Shown here: one piece after another, positions 6,713 to 14,810 of the stretch
How positions within the stretch are numbered: position 1 is the first letter of the stretch
Layout of the letters: each line of letters starts with the position of its first letter
DNA from: an uncultured Lachnobacterium sp.
GTDB lineage: Bacteria; Bacillota; Clostridia; Lachnospirales; Lachnospiraceae
Direction of reading: 5' to 3'
DNA: 15,554 nucleotides
Assembly (NCBI GenBank): GCA_900549895.1
Contig: URQG01000019.1
Coordinates: forward strand, 1-15,554
Position numbers and translations under genes: made by a program
Notes under the pieces: generated by a model
Database searches by the model: none
Told to the model about the DNA's origin: nothing
What the model saw: only the letters and a program-made list of their open reading frames with translations

Positions 6713-7411
6713 TTATGCCTCAAGCTCTGCAGAGCGCTCAATGAACTCTTTCACAACCTCGATGGACTGCAAAGCAGCTTTCTCAGCAAATGTCTGGTAA
6801 TCCATTGCACCACCTTCTCCGTCAGAAATGGATCGAAGGATTGCAAACGGAACCTTGTTCACGTAGCAGACATGTCCGATGCTTCCGCCTTCCATCTCTC
6901 CTGCAATCGCATTAAAGCGCGCATGTAAGAGAGCTTTCTGTGTTTCCTTATGAAGGAACAGATCACCCGTTGCAATCGTTCCGACTTTATAATGGATTCC
7001 TTTATCCTGCAGACAGGAGCACAGAAGCTTACGCATCTTCTCATCACTCGGAAGGAATACCTGATTGAGTCCGGATAACAGACCGATCGGATCTCCCAAA
7101 GCCGATGTATTCATATCATGCTGTACAACCTGATCTGCCACAGCAACATCCATAACGCCCAGTTCCTTACACAAGGTGCCTGCAACACCGATATTGATCA
7201 CACAGTCCACATTGAATTTTAAGATCATTGCCTCTGCACAGATAGCCGCAAATACTTTACCGATTCCACATACAGCGGCAACAACTTCTTTGCCCTCAAT
7301 CGTTCCGCTGACATATGTCACTCCACTGTATTCTTCTGTCTTTGCATTCTCCATGGATGCTTTTAATTCATCCACTTCCATCTGCATTGCGCCGATTACA
7401 CCTATTCTCAT
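6713..7411 (-). CDS. mtnN: 5'-methylthioadenosine/S-adenosylhomocysteine nucleosidase
   Basis: The 232-residue enzyme splits S-adenosylhomocysteine into adenine and S-ribosylhomocysteine, and methylthioadenosine into adenine and methylthioribose, in the cytoplasm. It matches MtnN (Pfs) along its whole length: GVIGAMQMEVDEL at the start, NIGVAGTL (73-80), VVQHDMN (95-101), GEMEG (171-175) and RSISD (193-197). The catalytic and ribose-binding residues E12, E174 and D197 fall at the same numbers as in the E. coli enzyme. The ATG at 7411 follows an AAAGGAG ribosome site ten bases upstream. It is downstream of luxS, whose product uses S-ribosylhomocysteine, so the two genes supply consecutive steps of the activated methyl cycle. 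The 112-base gap between them holds no clear promoter or terminator that I can see. Confidence 0.97.
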   Translation of the reverse strand: MRIGVIGAMQMEVDELKASMENAKTEEYSGVTYVSGTIEGKEVVAAVCGIGKVFAAICAEAMILKFNVDCVINIGVAGTLCKELGVMDVAVADQVVQHDMNTSALGDPIGLLSGLNQVFLPSDEKMRKLLCSCLQDKGIHYKVGTIATGDLFLHKETQKALLHARFNAIAGEMEGGSIGHVCYVNKVPFAILRSISDGEGGAMDYQTFAEKAALQSIEVVKEFIERSAELEA

Positions 7412-7523
7412 ACTTGAATTTCTCCTTTTCTACAACTTCTCGGTTTCTCACTTACATGCATCATGAAGTCCTTGCAGCACACCACATTGCATATATCGCT
7501 TTTTTGTTTGGAAATGTCTTATC

Positions 7524-7988
7524 TTACGCATTTGGGTAAGTAAATTCCAGATTTGTCTGGGTCTCAAGTACTTCCAGATACAACTTGGCTTCCATTCTGG
7601 CTGCTTCCAGTGACAAATTCTCATAATGTCCGCACTCGATTGCCGAAGCCCCAAATACCTCTCCCTTATGGTCAATGATCTGCTGTAATACTTTTTTTGT
7701 CATTGCAAATACTTCCTTCGGACTTTGTTTGCTGCGCACGAGTAAATAAAATCCTGTCTGACATCCCATCGGGCCAAAGTATACAACATCCTCTCCCATC
7801 TTGGAATTGCGGATATAAGTTGCAAACATATGCTCCAATGAATGCATACTTGCATTATCCATATAATCGCCGGCATTCGGCTTTCTCGTACGCAGATCGT
7901 ACGTGATCACATCCCCATCCTCACGGGAAATATAAAATCCCGGAACCAACACATTGTGATTAATTGTAAAACTCTTAATTCGATTCAT
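7524..7988 (-). CDS. luxS: S-ribosylhomocysteine lyase (AI-2 synthase)
   Basis: This 154-residue protein is a full-length LuxS. It cleaves S-ribosylhomocysteine to homocysteine and DPD, the precursor of autoinducer 2. The metal-binding motif HSLEH gives H49 and H53 with catalytic E52. The third metal ligand is C119 in ECGH, and the catalytic cysteine is C76 in GPMGCQTGFYL. The strong AAGGAGGA ribosome site (7992-7999) overlaps the TAA stop of pepF (7998-8000), so luxS is translated immediately after pepF and has no room for its own promoter in the gap. Pairing with mtnN downstream shows a methyl-cycle and AI-2 role. Whether AI-2 is used here as a signal or is only a by-product cannot be told. 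Confidence 0.98.
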   Translation of the reverse strand: MNRIKSFTINHNVLVPGFYISREDGDVITYDLRTRKPNAGDYMDNASMHSLEHMFATYIRNSKMGEDVVYFGPMGCQTGFYLLVRSKQSPKEVFAMTKKVLQQIIDHKGEVFGASAIECGHYENLSLEAARMEAKLYLEVLETQTNLEFTYPNA

Positions 7989-7997
7989 AAATCCTCC

Positions 7998-9803
7998 TTA
8001 AACCATCTGCTTTTCAAACTCATCCAGATACTTTGCAAACACACTTAAAGCATCCTCCACCGGATGCGGCGTGCTCATATCTACCCCTGCTGCTGCGAGC
8101 AGATCAATCGGATCCTTGGAACATCCGCCGGACAAAAACTCCTTCACATAGCGGTCCACCGCAGGCTGCCCTTCTTCCAGAATTTTCTTGGAAAAAGCGA
8201 CCGCTGCCGAAAATCCGGTTGCATACTGATATACATAGAATGCCGTGTAAAAATGCGGAATCCGCATCCACTCATAGTCGATTTCATTGTCAACAACAAC
8301 ATCCGGTCCATAGTACCGCACATTCAGGTCATGATAAATCTTGTTAAGTTCATCCTTTGTCAGACTCTCTCCCAACGCGGTCTTCTCATGAACGATCTTC
8401 TCAAACTCTGCAAACATGGTCTGGCGGAACAAGGTTGTTCTAAAATTCTCCAGGTAATGATTTAAAATATAATTTCTGTTCTTCGCCTCGGTTTCATGCT
8501 CGAGCAGATAATGATTGAGCAGACATTCGTTGCATGTTGAAGCGACTTCCGCAACAAAGATCAGATATCCCGAATATCTGTAAGGCTGTGTCTTATCTGA
8601 ATAATACGTGTGGATTGCATGCCCCATCTCATGTGCCAGTGTAAACATACTGTCAAGGTCATCCTGCTGATTTAAAAGCACATACGGATGCGTTCCGTAA
8701 GCACCCCATGAATACGCACCGCTTCGTTTATTCGCATTCGCAACCACATCGATCCATCCGTTTTCATATCCCTCACGGAGAATATCCGTATAGGCTTTTC
8801 CCATCGGGGCCAGTGCTTTCGCAACGTTCTCCTTTGCTTCCTCATACGGAATCGTCTGATCCGCATCCGGCACAAGCGGAACATACAGATCATACATATG
8901 CAGATGTTCTACGCCGAGAATTTTCTTTCGAAGCGCCATATAACGATGCATATCCGGCAGGTGACGATGAACCGTTTCTATCAGATTGTCATAGACAGTC
9001 TCCGGAATATTTCCTTCACTCAGGTGCATCGCCCGCACACTCGGATACTTACGCATTTTGGCAAAAAAGTTTTCCTGCTTCAAGTTGCTGACAAACACAG
9101 AAGCCACGGTATTGCCCCATTTTGCGTATGTATCATATACTCCGCGGAATACCTGCTTACGCAGGCTGCGATCTTTGTCATTCAAAAACCTGATAAAATT
9201 TGCATGCGTAATCTGAATACGGTTTCCTTCCACATCTGTGATATACGGGAACTTGATATCTGCATTATTAAACATAGAGAACGTATTCTCCGGACCTGCC
9301 GCAAGTTCTCCGGCTGCAGCAAGAATTTTCTCTTCTGCTGCAGAAAGCGTATGTTCTCTCCTCCTTGTGATCACTTCGATCGCACGACGATATTGCTCCA
9401 GTTCCGGCGCATCTTTATAAAACTGTTCCATCGTTTCCTGCGGAATGGAAAGGATCTCCGGATCCGCAAAACTGAGTGCGGAAAGTACATCCACCTTCAC
9501 GGACTCTGCCTTTGCCACATATGCCTGATAATGTGTATCGGCAGTATCCTGATGATAACTCTGGTTCGCATAGACATAAACACGGCTTAACTTATTAAGC
9601 AGCGTATCCTGCTTTTGAAAGAATTCCGTCAGTGTACTTGCACTCTCTCCTAATTTTCCCCTGTATTGTGCAATCGCCTCAGACATGCGATCAATTTCAG
9701 CGACTTGTGCCTCCCACTGTTCATCCGATGCATACAGATCGGTCAATTTCCATTTCAGCGCTTCCGGCACCTCCGCGCGCTGGTATTGCTTCTTTTCTGA
9801 CAT
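7998..9803 (-). CDS. pepF: Oligoendopeptidase F, M3 family zinc metallopeptidase
   Basis: The 601-residue cytoplasmic peptidase of family M3B degrades short peptides. The zinc motif HEMGH gives ligands H391 and H395 with catalytic E392. The third ligand is E419 in FVAEVAST. The N-terminal oligopeptidase domain (about 110-190) and the FDSMFTLAHE-like approach to the active site are typical (DDLDSMFTLA precedes the motif). The length matches PepF of Firmicutes. The ATG at 9803 follows a GAGG ribosome site. It begins about 30 bases after the arcC terminator hairpin, and its stop overlaps the luxS ribosome site. I could not find a convincing promoter in that short space, so either a weak promoter or read-through from arcC must serve it. 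Confidence 0.96.
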   Translation of the reverse strand: MSEKKQYQRAEVPEALKWKLTDLYASDEQWEAQVAEIDRMSEAIAQYRGKLGESASTLTEFFQKQDTLLNKLSRVYVYANQSYHQDTADTHYQAYVAKAESVKVDVLSALSFADPEILSIPQETMEQFYKDAPELEQYRRAIEVITRRREHTLSAAEEKILAAAGELAAGPENTFSMFNNADIKFPYITDVEGNRIQITHANFIRFLNDKDRSLRKQVFRGVYDTYAKWGNTVASVFVSNLKQENFFAKMRKYPSVRAMHLSEGNIPETVYDNLIETVHRHLPDMHRYMALRKKILGVEHLHMYDLYVPLVPDADQTIPYEEAKENVAKALAPMGKAYTDILREGYENGWIDVVANANKRSGAYSWGAYGTHPYVLLNQQDDLDSMFTLAHEMGHAIHTYYSDKTQPYRYSGYLIFVAEVASTCNECLLNHYLLEHETEAKNRNYILNHYLENFRTTLFRQTMFAEFEKIVHEKTALGESLTKDELNKIYHDLNVRYYGPDVVVDNEIDYEWMRIPHFYTAFYVYQYATGFSAAVAFSKKILEEGQPAVDRYVKEFLSGGCSKDPIDLLAAAGVDMSTPHPVEDALSVFAKYLDEFEKQMV

Positions 9804-9830
9804 TTATAATCCTCTATTTCTTTACTGAAT

Positions 9831-9870
9831 AAAATAAGCAGCTTCATGCACACATGCCGAATCTGCTTAT
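9831..9870 (-). terminator. Intrinsic terminator hairpin after arcC
   Basis: On the minus strand ATAAGCAG (9863-9870) pairs with CTGCTTAT (9834-9841). Inside is a second small stem CATG-TGTG-CATG, and the right arm runs into TTTATT. It lies 24 bases after the arcC stop codon and just before pepF. The 8-bp stem is solid but the T-run is short, so termination may be partial. Confidence 0.6.
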
Positions 9871-9894
9871 CCTATTCTAAATGGTCCAATCGTA

Positions 9895-10827
9895 CTATTT
9901 TTTAATCAACGTTCCCATACCACCGATAATCTCAGCAGCATCCTTATTGAGCTTCGTGATCAAAGCGGAACGAATTGCAGACTCGCCGATAAAGTCAATG
10001 GCAGCCTCAATCTTCGGTGCCATCGTTCCGGCCTCAAACTGTCCTTCGTCAAGATATTTCCTGGCATCTGCCAAAGAAAGTGTATCCAGTTTGATTTCAT
10101 CTTCCTTACCGTAATTTAAGCAGACCTTATCCACACTGGTAAGGATTACGAGCATATCTGCGTCTAAAAGTTCTGCCAGTTTTCCTGCGGCAAGATCCTT
10201 CTCAATAACAGCGCTTGCTCCCTGCAGACGATTATTCTGTGCAAGCACCGGAATTCCGCCGCCTCCGCATGCGATAACAACCTGATCCGCATCGGACAAC
10301 GCAGAGATTGCATCAATCTCAACAATATCCATTGGCTTAGGAGCAGCAACGATTCTTCGGAATCCACCTTCTACTTCTGCCACATGATTGCCTTTCTTTT
10401 CTTCTTCCTCCGCCTCTTCTTTCGTCATAACACGTCCGATCAGCTTGGTCGGATGATAAAAAGCCTCATCATACGGATCCACCACTACCTGTGTTAAAAC
10501 GGTTGATACCGTCTTATAAATTCCACGATTCAGCAACTCTGTACGGATTGCATTCTGCAGATCGTATCCGATATATCCCTGGCTCATAGCCGAACATACG
10601 GAAGTCGGTGTTGCTGTATACTCCGGATGGATACGGCAAAATTCATTCATGGCTGTATGGATCATGCCCACCTGTGGACCGTTACTGTGTGTGATCACAA
10701 CCTGATAATCTTCACGGATAAAATCCGCAACTGCCTTTGCTGTACGAGCGGCTGCCTTCTGCTGCTCCGGAAGGGTACTTCCAAGCGCCTCGTGTCCGAG
10801 CGCGATTACAATTCTTTTTTTCTTCAT
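9895..10827 (-). CDS. arcC: Carbamate kinase with variant phosphate loops
   Basis: The 310-residue protein matches carbamate kinase over its whole length. Carbamate kinase interconverts carbamoyl phosphate plus ADP with ATP, carbamate and ammonia-derived products. Visible family segments are MSQGYIGYDLQNA (81-93), VLTQVVVDPYDEAF, NPTKPIG-like HPTKLIG, CGGGGIPV, GASAVIEKDLA and the late TMAPKIEAA. The N-terminal loop usually reads GGNAL but reads GHEAL here (11-15), and the next loop usually reading HGNGPQ reads HSNGPQ (47-52). The strong AAGGAGGA site (10831-10838) fixes the ATG. It follows the GtrA gene by 39 bases and is probably co-transcribed with it. No arginine deiminase, ornithine carbamoyltransferase or agmatine genes are nearby, so the source of carbamoyl phosphate is unknown. 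Despite the loop changes, the rest of the chain is conserved and the gene looks intact. Confidence 0.92.
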   Translation of the reverse strand: MKKKRIVIALGHEALGSTLPEQQKAAARTAKAVADFIREDYQVVITHSNGPQVGMIHTAMNEFCRIHPEYTATPTSVCSAMSQGYIGYDLQNAIRTELLNRGIYKTVSTVLTQVVVDPYDEAFYHPTKLIGRVMTKEEAEEEEKKGNHVAEVEGGFRRIVAAPKPMDIVEIDAISALSDADQVVIACGGGGIPVLAQNNRLQGASAVIEKDLAAGKLAELLDADMLVILTSVDKVCLNYGKEDEIKLDTLSLADARKYLDEGQFEAGTMAPKIEAAIDFIGESAIRSALITKLNKDAAEIIGGMGTLIKK

Positions 10828-10866
10828 ACTTCCTCCTTATATGCTATATGCCTTTCCGTATTGTGT

Positions 10867-11259
10867 TTATGCCTCAAGGAACAATTTCCTGGAAATAAAA
10901 TTATAGACAGTGACCAGCATCGTCGAAAAAATCTTAGCCACTGCGTAAAACACACGGAAAAATTCCACTGCAATCCACATGATCATCTGATTTAGGGCAA
11001 GTCCGACTATACTGAGTGCAACAAAGATTGCCATCTCCTGAAACTTGTTCAGTTCATCTTTGCCTTTAAATACAAATCGCATACTCAATATATAGTTTAC
11101 CACGACGGATAATGTAAAGGATATTGCTGAAGATAAAAAATATCCCAGATCCGTAGTTTCCGTCAGCAATACCATAATTCCATAATCAATGCAAAAGCAT
11201 AATGTTCCGACCAATCCGAACTTGCAAAACTGCAACAGCAGCTTCTTGATTCTCTTCAT
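10867..11259 (-). CDS. GtrA-like family membrane protein
   Basis: Starting at ATG 11257-11259 gives 130 residues with four hydrophobic helices (about 10-30, 37-60, 72-92 and 98-120). GtrA-family features are FGLVGTLCFCIDYG near the start, VVNYILSMRFVF after helix two and VTVYNFISRKLFLE at the end. Studied family members move undecaprenyl-linked sugars across the membrane for polysaccharide or teichoic-acid decoration, but the partner glycosyltransferase is not in this window. I chose this start because an AGGAG site (11266-11270) lies six bases upstream. Longer in-frame starts at 11289 and 11313 would put the start inside the inverted repeat or on the promoter -10 and add residues unlike the family. 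It is followed by arcC 39 bases downstream. Confidence 0.85.
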   Translation of the reverse strand: MKRIKKLLLQFCKFGLVGTLCFCIDYGIMVLLTETTDLGYFLSSAISFTLSVVVNYILSMRFVFKGKDELNKFQEMAIFVALSIVGLALNQMIMWIAVEFFRVFYAVAKIFSTMLVTVYNFISRKLFLEA

Positions 11260-11275
11260 AATCGACTCCTGCGAA

Positions 11276-11304
11276 AATAGATTGTCCATATAGGACAATC
11301 TATT
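11276..11304. repeat. Perfect 12-bp inverted repeat between htrA and the GtrA gene
   Basis: AATAGATTGTCC (11276-11287) and GGACAATCTATT (11293-11304) are perfect reverse complements separated by ATATA. The repeat overlaps the -10 and predicted start site of the GtrA-gene promoter, so it could be an operator. In RNA read leftward from htrA it forms a hairpin followed by TTTTCG, so it could equally act as a terminator for htrA. Confidence 0.8.
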
Positions 11305-11330
11305 ATATCGCATTTTGATTATTTTGTCTA
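11302..11330 (-). promoter_or_regulatory. Sigma-A promoter for the GtrA-arcC unit
   Basis: On the minus strand TAGACA (11325-11330) and a perfect TATAAT (11302-11307) are separated by exactly 17 bases. The -35 includes the TAG stop codon of htrA. Predicted transcription would start inside the left arm of the inverted repeat, about 35 bases before the GtrA ATG. Confidence 0.65.
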
Positions 11331-12830
11331 TTTATTGCTAGTAACTCCGGACTGGGATAAAAGTGTAACTTCTACCGTCTGTTCCTCGTAACCGTTTCCT
11401 AATCTCTGGAAGGTAACCTTAACCTTCTGACCTGACTTATAGTAAGTCATCAGCTCTTTGAGCTGCTGCATTGTCGATACTGCCTGACCGTCAAAGGATG
11501 TAATGATATCGCCCTGACGAATGCCTGCCTTGTCGGCTGCCGAACCGGATACAACCTGGTATACATAGACACCTTCCGGCATGTTGTAAGCCTTGGCAAC
11601 ATCAGAAGAAATATCCTGTCCCTGAATTCCTAAAAATGCCTGCTGGGACTGATCAACCTTTTCACGCTCGATCAGCTGATTGATGATCGGCATCGCATCG
11701 GACATCGGAATTGCATATCCAAAGCCCTCAACACTTGTATCCGAGTACTTTGCAGAATTGATACCAATAACTTCGCCCTGCGCATTCAATAATGCACCAC
11801 CACTGTTACCAGGGTTGATAGCGGCGTTGGTCTGGATCATATTGTTGTTGGTAACTGTCTGACCGTTTGTCTCATCCTGAACGCTTACGCTTCTGCCTAA
11901 TGCACTGATGATACCGTTTGTAACAGACTGACCGTATCCTAATGCATTACCGATCGCGATAACCCCCTGACCGACCTGAAGATCATCCGAATCATTTACA
12001 GATGCAATCTTAATTGCATTTAATGTGTCTTTCTTGATGCTGGATAAAGCAACTTTAACGACTGCAAGATCATCTGCCTCATCGGTTCCTTTTACTTCAC
12101 AGCTTACCGTCTCATCATCACAGAACTGAACGGTTAACGAATCCGCATCTGCTACAACATGATTGTTGGTTGCAATATACAGATACTTCTTATCCTGCTT
12201 GATAATGATACCGGATCCGGCACTCTGGCTTTGCTGCTCCTGCGTACCCCAGAATGTCGGATAAGATACAGTACCGGTATTTGTGATTGCAACGATACTA
12301 GGCATCGCCTCCTTGGCGATTGCAGACACATCCAACAAATCCTGTGCACTGCCGGTAGAAGTTGCCTGCTGTACAGTATTGGAAGAATCATCGGAAGATG
12401 ATTTACTCTCTGTAGAGCTCTCCTTTGTGATGCCCAATGCCTTATTGCCGGCGTAGCTGACTCCTGTAAATGTACCACCGGCAACCAAACCGAATACCAA
12501 AGCGATGGCTGCACACTTACCAAGCGTTGCTCCAAAACCGTTTTTCCTGGTCTTTGCTTTCTTTTGTCTCTTACCGCCGCCTACCGGCTGCTGGTACGGA
12601 TTGTATACGTTCTGCTGCTGATTGCCGTATGCGTTATATGAACCCTGCTGAGATCCATATGCATTGTATGTGTTCTGCTGATTGCCGTATGCGTTATACG
12701 AATCCTGCTGTGTCCCATATGCATTGTATGCACTCTGCTGCGCATTTGACTGCGGTGTCTGACCGTTTACAGCACCTTCGTTATTATAGTTTGTATTGTT
12801 ACCTGAATTATTTAAATAGTTGTTATCCAT
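11328..12830 (-). CDS. htrA: HtrA/DegP-type membrane-anchored serine protease with PDZ domain
   Basis: The 500-residue protein has a cytoplasmic N/Q/Y-rich tail (1-86) containing four 10-residue repeats (34-73). It continues with a basic stretch (87-97), one membrane helix (about 102-126), a Ser-rich linker, a trypsin-like protease domain (about 170-385) and one PDZ domain (about 396-490). The catalytic triad is H224 in TNNHVVADAD, D254 in ADDLAVVKV and S343 in NPGNSGGAL. This layout places the protease outside the membrane, where the family degrades or refolds damaged secreted proteins under stress. The ATG at 12830 has an AAAGGAG site nine bases upstream. TTGACA follows the glmS stop (12922-12927), but I find no good -10 at the right distance, so the promoter is uncertain. 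The gene stands between glmS and the GtrA gene and has no two-component regulator nearby. Confidence 0.96.
   Translation of the reverse strand: MDNNYLNNSGNNTNYNNEGAVNGQTPQSNAQQSAYNAYGTQQDSYNAYGNQQNTYNAYGSQQGSYNAYGNQQQNVYNPYQQPVGGGKRQKKAKTRKNGFGATLGKCAAIALVFGLVAGGTFTGVSYAGNKALGITKESSTESKSSSDDSSNTVQQATSTGSAQDLLDVSAIAKEAMPSIVAITNTGTVSYPTFWGTQEQQSQSAGSGIIIKQDKKYLYIATNNHVVADADSLTVQFCDDETVSCEVKGTDEADDLAVVKVALSSIKKDTLNAIKIASVNDSDDLQVGQGVIAIGNALGYGQSVTNGIISALGRSVSVQDETNGQTVTNNNMIQTNAAINPGNSGGALLNAQGEVIGINSAKYSDTSVEGFGYAIPMSDAMPIINQLIEREKVDQSQQAFLGIQGQDISSDVAKAYNMPEGVYVYQVVSGSAADKAGIRQGDIITSFDGQAVSTMQQLKELMTYYKSGQKVKVTFQRLGNGYEEQTVEVTLLSQSGVTSNK
12612..12731 (-). repeat. Tandem 30-bp repeats encoding YNAYG motif in HtrA tail
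   Basis: Four in-frame copies of a 10-residue unit (YNAYG, then T, N or S, then QQ and two variable residues) span HtrA residues 34-73. A degenerate fifth copy, YNPYQQ, follows at 76-81. At DNA level the copies alternate, giving a 60-bp higher-order similarity (GTATGCGTTATA versus ATATGCATTGTA on the plus strand). Confidence 0.85.
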
Positions 12831-12927
12831 AATGAAGAACTCCTTTCTTGTTTTCTAAGGAGAATTCTAACCGCATTCTGTGTTCAAATTGTGACAAACT
12901 CATGTAAAAAATGTTATAAGTTGTCAA

Positions 12928-14763
12928 TTATTCAACGGTAACAGACTTTGCAAGATTTCTCGGCTTATCGACATCAAGGCCTTTTCCAACGGAAACATAA
13001 TATCCAAACAACTGAAGCGGTATGATCGCAAGAGAATTCGTAAAGTAAGAATTTGTCTTTGGAATGTAGATCACACTATCGGCATTCTTCTCAATCTCCA
13101 CATTATCCTCATTGGTAACGGCAAGTACATATGCACCGCGTGTCTTTACCTCTACAATATTACTGATGGTTTTCTTGTACAGATTCTCCTGTGTCACGAC
13201 CGCGGTCACAAGTGTTCCGTCCTCAATAAGGGAAATGGTTCCGTGCTTCAATTCACCGGCTGCATAAGCCTCGGAATGAATATAAGAAATCTCTTTCAAT
13301 TTCAATGAACCTTCGAGCGAAATGGCATAATCAATGCCTCGTCCGATAAAGAATACATCCTTTGCAGCGACATAACGGTTGGCAAATTTCTGAATGCGTT
13401 CACGATTACCAAGCAGGCTTTCGATCTGATTCGGAAGCATCTCAATCTCATGCAGATACTCTGCAAGCTGCTCCTGTGTAATCGTTCCTCTTACCTCTGC
13501 GAATTTTAATGCAAGCAGATACTGTGCAACAAGCTGGCAGCTGTATGCCTTTGTCGTTGCCACCGCGATCTCCGGACCTGCCCATGTATACATCACATTA
13601 TCCGCTTCACGTGCGATCGAACTTCCAACAACATTAACGATTCCAAGGGTACGCACACCACGCTCCTTAGCGAGTCGAAGTGCCGCAAGTGAATCCGCAG
13701 TCTCTCCCGACTGACTGACAATGATCACCAGTGCTCCCTCCTCAAGAATCGGGTTACGATAACGGAACTCCGATGCCAAATCCACTTCTACCGGAATTCT
13801 GGCCAGTCCTTCGAATACATACTTATTGGTCACACCCGTATGATAAGCCGATCCACAGGCTACAATATGAATCTTTTTAATTGCACGGATTTCATCATCC
13901 GTCATACCCAGTTCATCGATTACAATCTGATTGTCTTTGATTCGCGGGCTGAACGTATCTTTAACAGCCTTCGGCTGCTCATAGATCTCCTTTAACATAA
14001 AATGCTCATATCCGTTCTTCTCGGCAGCATTAATATCCCAATCGATATGTTTGGATTGCTTCTCGATCGCCTCTCCGTCCACGTTGAAGAATTCAATTTT
14101 ATCCTCTGTCAAACGGGCGATCTCTCCATTATCAATAAAGTAAACATCTCTGGTATACTTTAAGATAGCCGGAACATCGGAAGCGATCAGATTACCTCCG
14201 TCTGCCTTACCGACAATCAAAGGACTGTCTTTACGAACAGAATATACAACGCCCGGATAGTCTGCAAAAATAATTCCCAAAGCATAAGATCCCTCGACAC
14301 GGTGAATGACTTTGACCAGGGCAGTCAACGGGTCCTTATCATATTTATTGTAATAATAATCAAGCAGATGTGCGACAACCTCTGTGTCTGTCTCGGAACG
14401 GAATGTATATCCACGCTCTTTCAAGAGATTACGCAGTTTTAAATAATTCTCGATAATTCCGTTGTGCACTACCGCAATCGTCTGATCCGCATTAAAATGC
14501 GGATGTGCATTGGCCTCCGTCGGTTCTCCGTGTGTTGCCCAACGGGTATGTCCGATTCCGATATGTCCCGGCATATTTTTTCCGTCATGCGTCATCTCAC
14601 TCAGTACTTTCAATCGGCCTGTTGCTTTATTAACAACAATCTTCTCGCCATCATATACGGCCATACCGGCCGAATCATATCCACGATATTCCAGTTTCGA
14701 TAATCCATCCAATAAAATCGGAGCAGCCTGCTCCTTACCTACATAACCTACAATTCCACACAT
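12928..14763 (-). CDS. glmS: Glutamine-fructose-6-phosphate aminotransferase (isomerising)
   Basis: The 611-residue enzyme converts fructose-6-phosphate and glutamine to glucosamine-6-phosphate, the entry step to UDP-GlcNAc and peptidoglycan. The N-terminal glutaminase domain (2-about 220) starts MCGIVGYVG, with C2 as nucleophile after removal of the first methionine, and has HTRWATHG (72-79) and NGIIENY (101-107). Two SIS sugar-phosphate domains follow, with VACGSAYHTG, SQSGETADS and, in the second, GRGIDYAISLEGSLKLKE. The C-terminus KPRNLAKSVTVE is typical. The length is normal and no motif is missing. It lies 47 bases after the pyrophosphorylase gene with a GAGGA ribosome site, so the two are likely one operon. 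That gap is far too short for a glmS ribozyme. No clear terminator is visible in the 97 bases between glmS and htrA. Confidence 0.98.
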   Translation of the reverse strand: MCGIVGYVGKEQAAPILLDGLSKLEYRGYDSAGMAVYDGEKIVVNKATGRLKVLSEMTHDGKNMPGHIGIGHTRWATHGEPTEANAHPHFNADQTIAVVHNGIIENYLKLRNLLKERGYTFRSETDTEVVAHLLDYYYNKYDKDPLTALVKVIHRVEGSYALGIIFADYPGVVYSVRKDSPLIVGKADGGNLIASDVPAILKYTRDVYFIDNGEIARLTEDKIEFFNVDGEAIEKQSKHIDWDINAAEKNGYEHFMLKEIYEQPKAVKDTFSPRIKDNQIVIDELGMTDDEIRAIKKIHIVACGSAYHTGVTNKYVFEGLARIPVEVDLASEFRYRNPILEEGALVIIVSQSGETADSLAALRLAKERGVRTLGIVNVVGSSIAREADNVMYTWAGPEIAVATTKAYSCQLVAQYLLALKFAEVRGTITQEQLAEYLHEIEMLPNQIESLLGNRERIQKFANRYVAAKDVFFIGRGIDYAISLEGSLKLKEISYIHSEAYAAGELKHGTISLIEDGTLVTAVVTQENLYKKTISNIVEVKTRGAYVLAVTNEDNVEIEKNADSVIYIPKTNSYFTNSLAIIPLQLFGYYVSVGKGLDVDKPRNLAKSVTVE

Positions 14764-14810
14764 AGTCTTATTCCTCGTTTTCTTTTCTGATATTCACTCT
14801 AACTTATGTT

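Noticed and set aside
7412..7523. Short ORF or promoter in the luxS-mtnN gap
   Set aside because: Only a 14-codon frame without a ribosome site is present, and no -35/-10 pair with proper spacing stands out.
8898..9590. 230-codon open frame on the plus strand
   Set aside because: It is antisense to the well-supported pepF gene and resembles no known family.
11260..11313. Longer GtrA protein starting at 11313 or 11289
   Set aside because: These starts lie on the promoter -10 and inverted repeat and lack a ribosome site. The ATG at 11259 has a well-placed AGGAG.
12612..12731. CRISPR-like regular repeat
   Set aside because: The units are contiguous, in frame and coding, with no spacers.
12831..12927. 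Clear promoter or terminator between glmS and htrA
   Set aside because: TTGACA is present after the glmS stop, but no acceptable -10 lies 16-18 bases away. The GTTG/CAAC hairpin is too weak to call a terminator.
14764..14810. glmS ribozyme/riboswitch before glmS
   Set aside because: The gap is only 47 bases and contains just a ribosome binding site.
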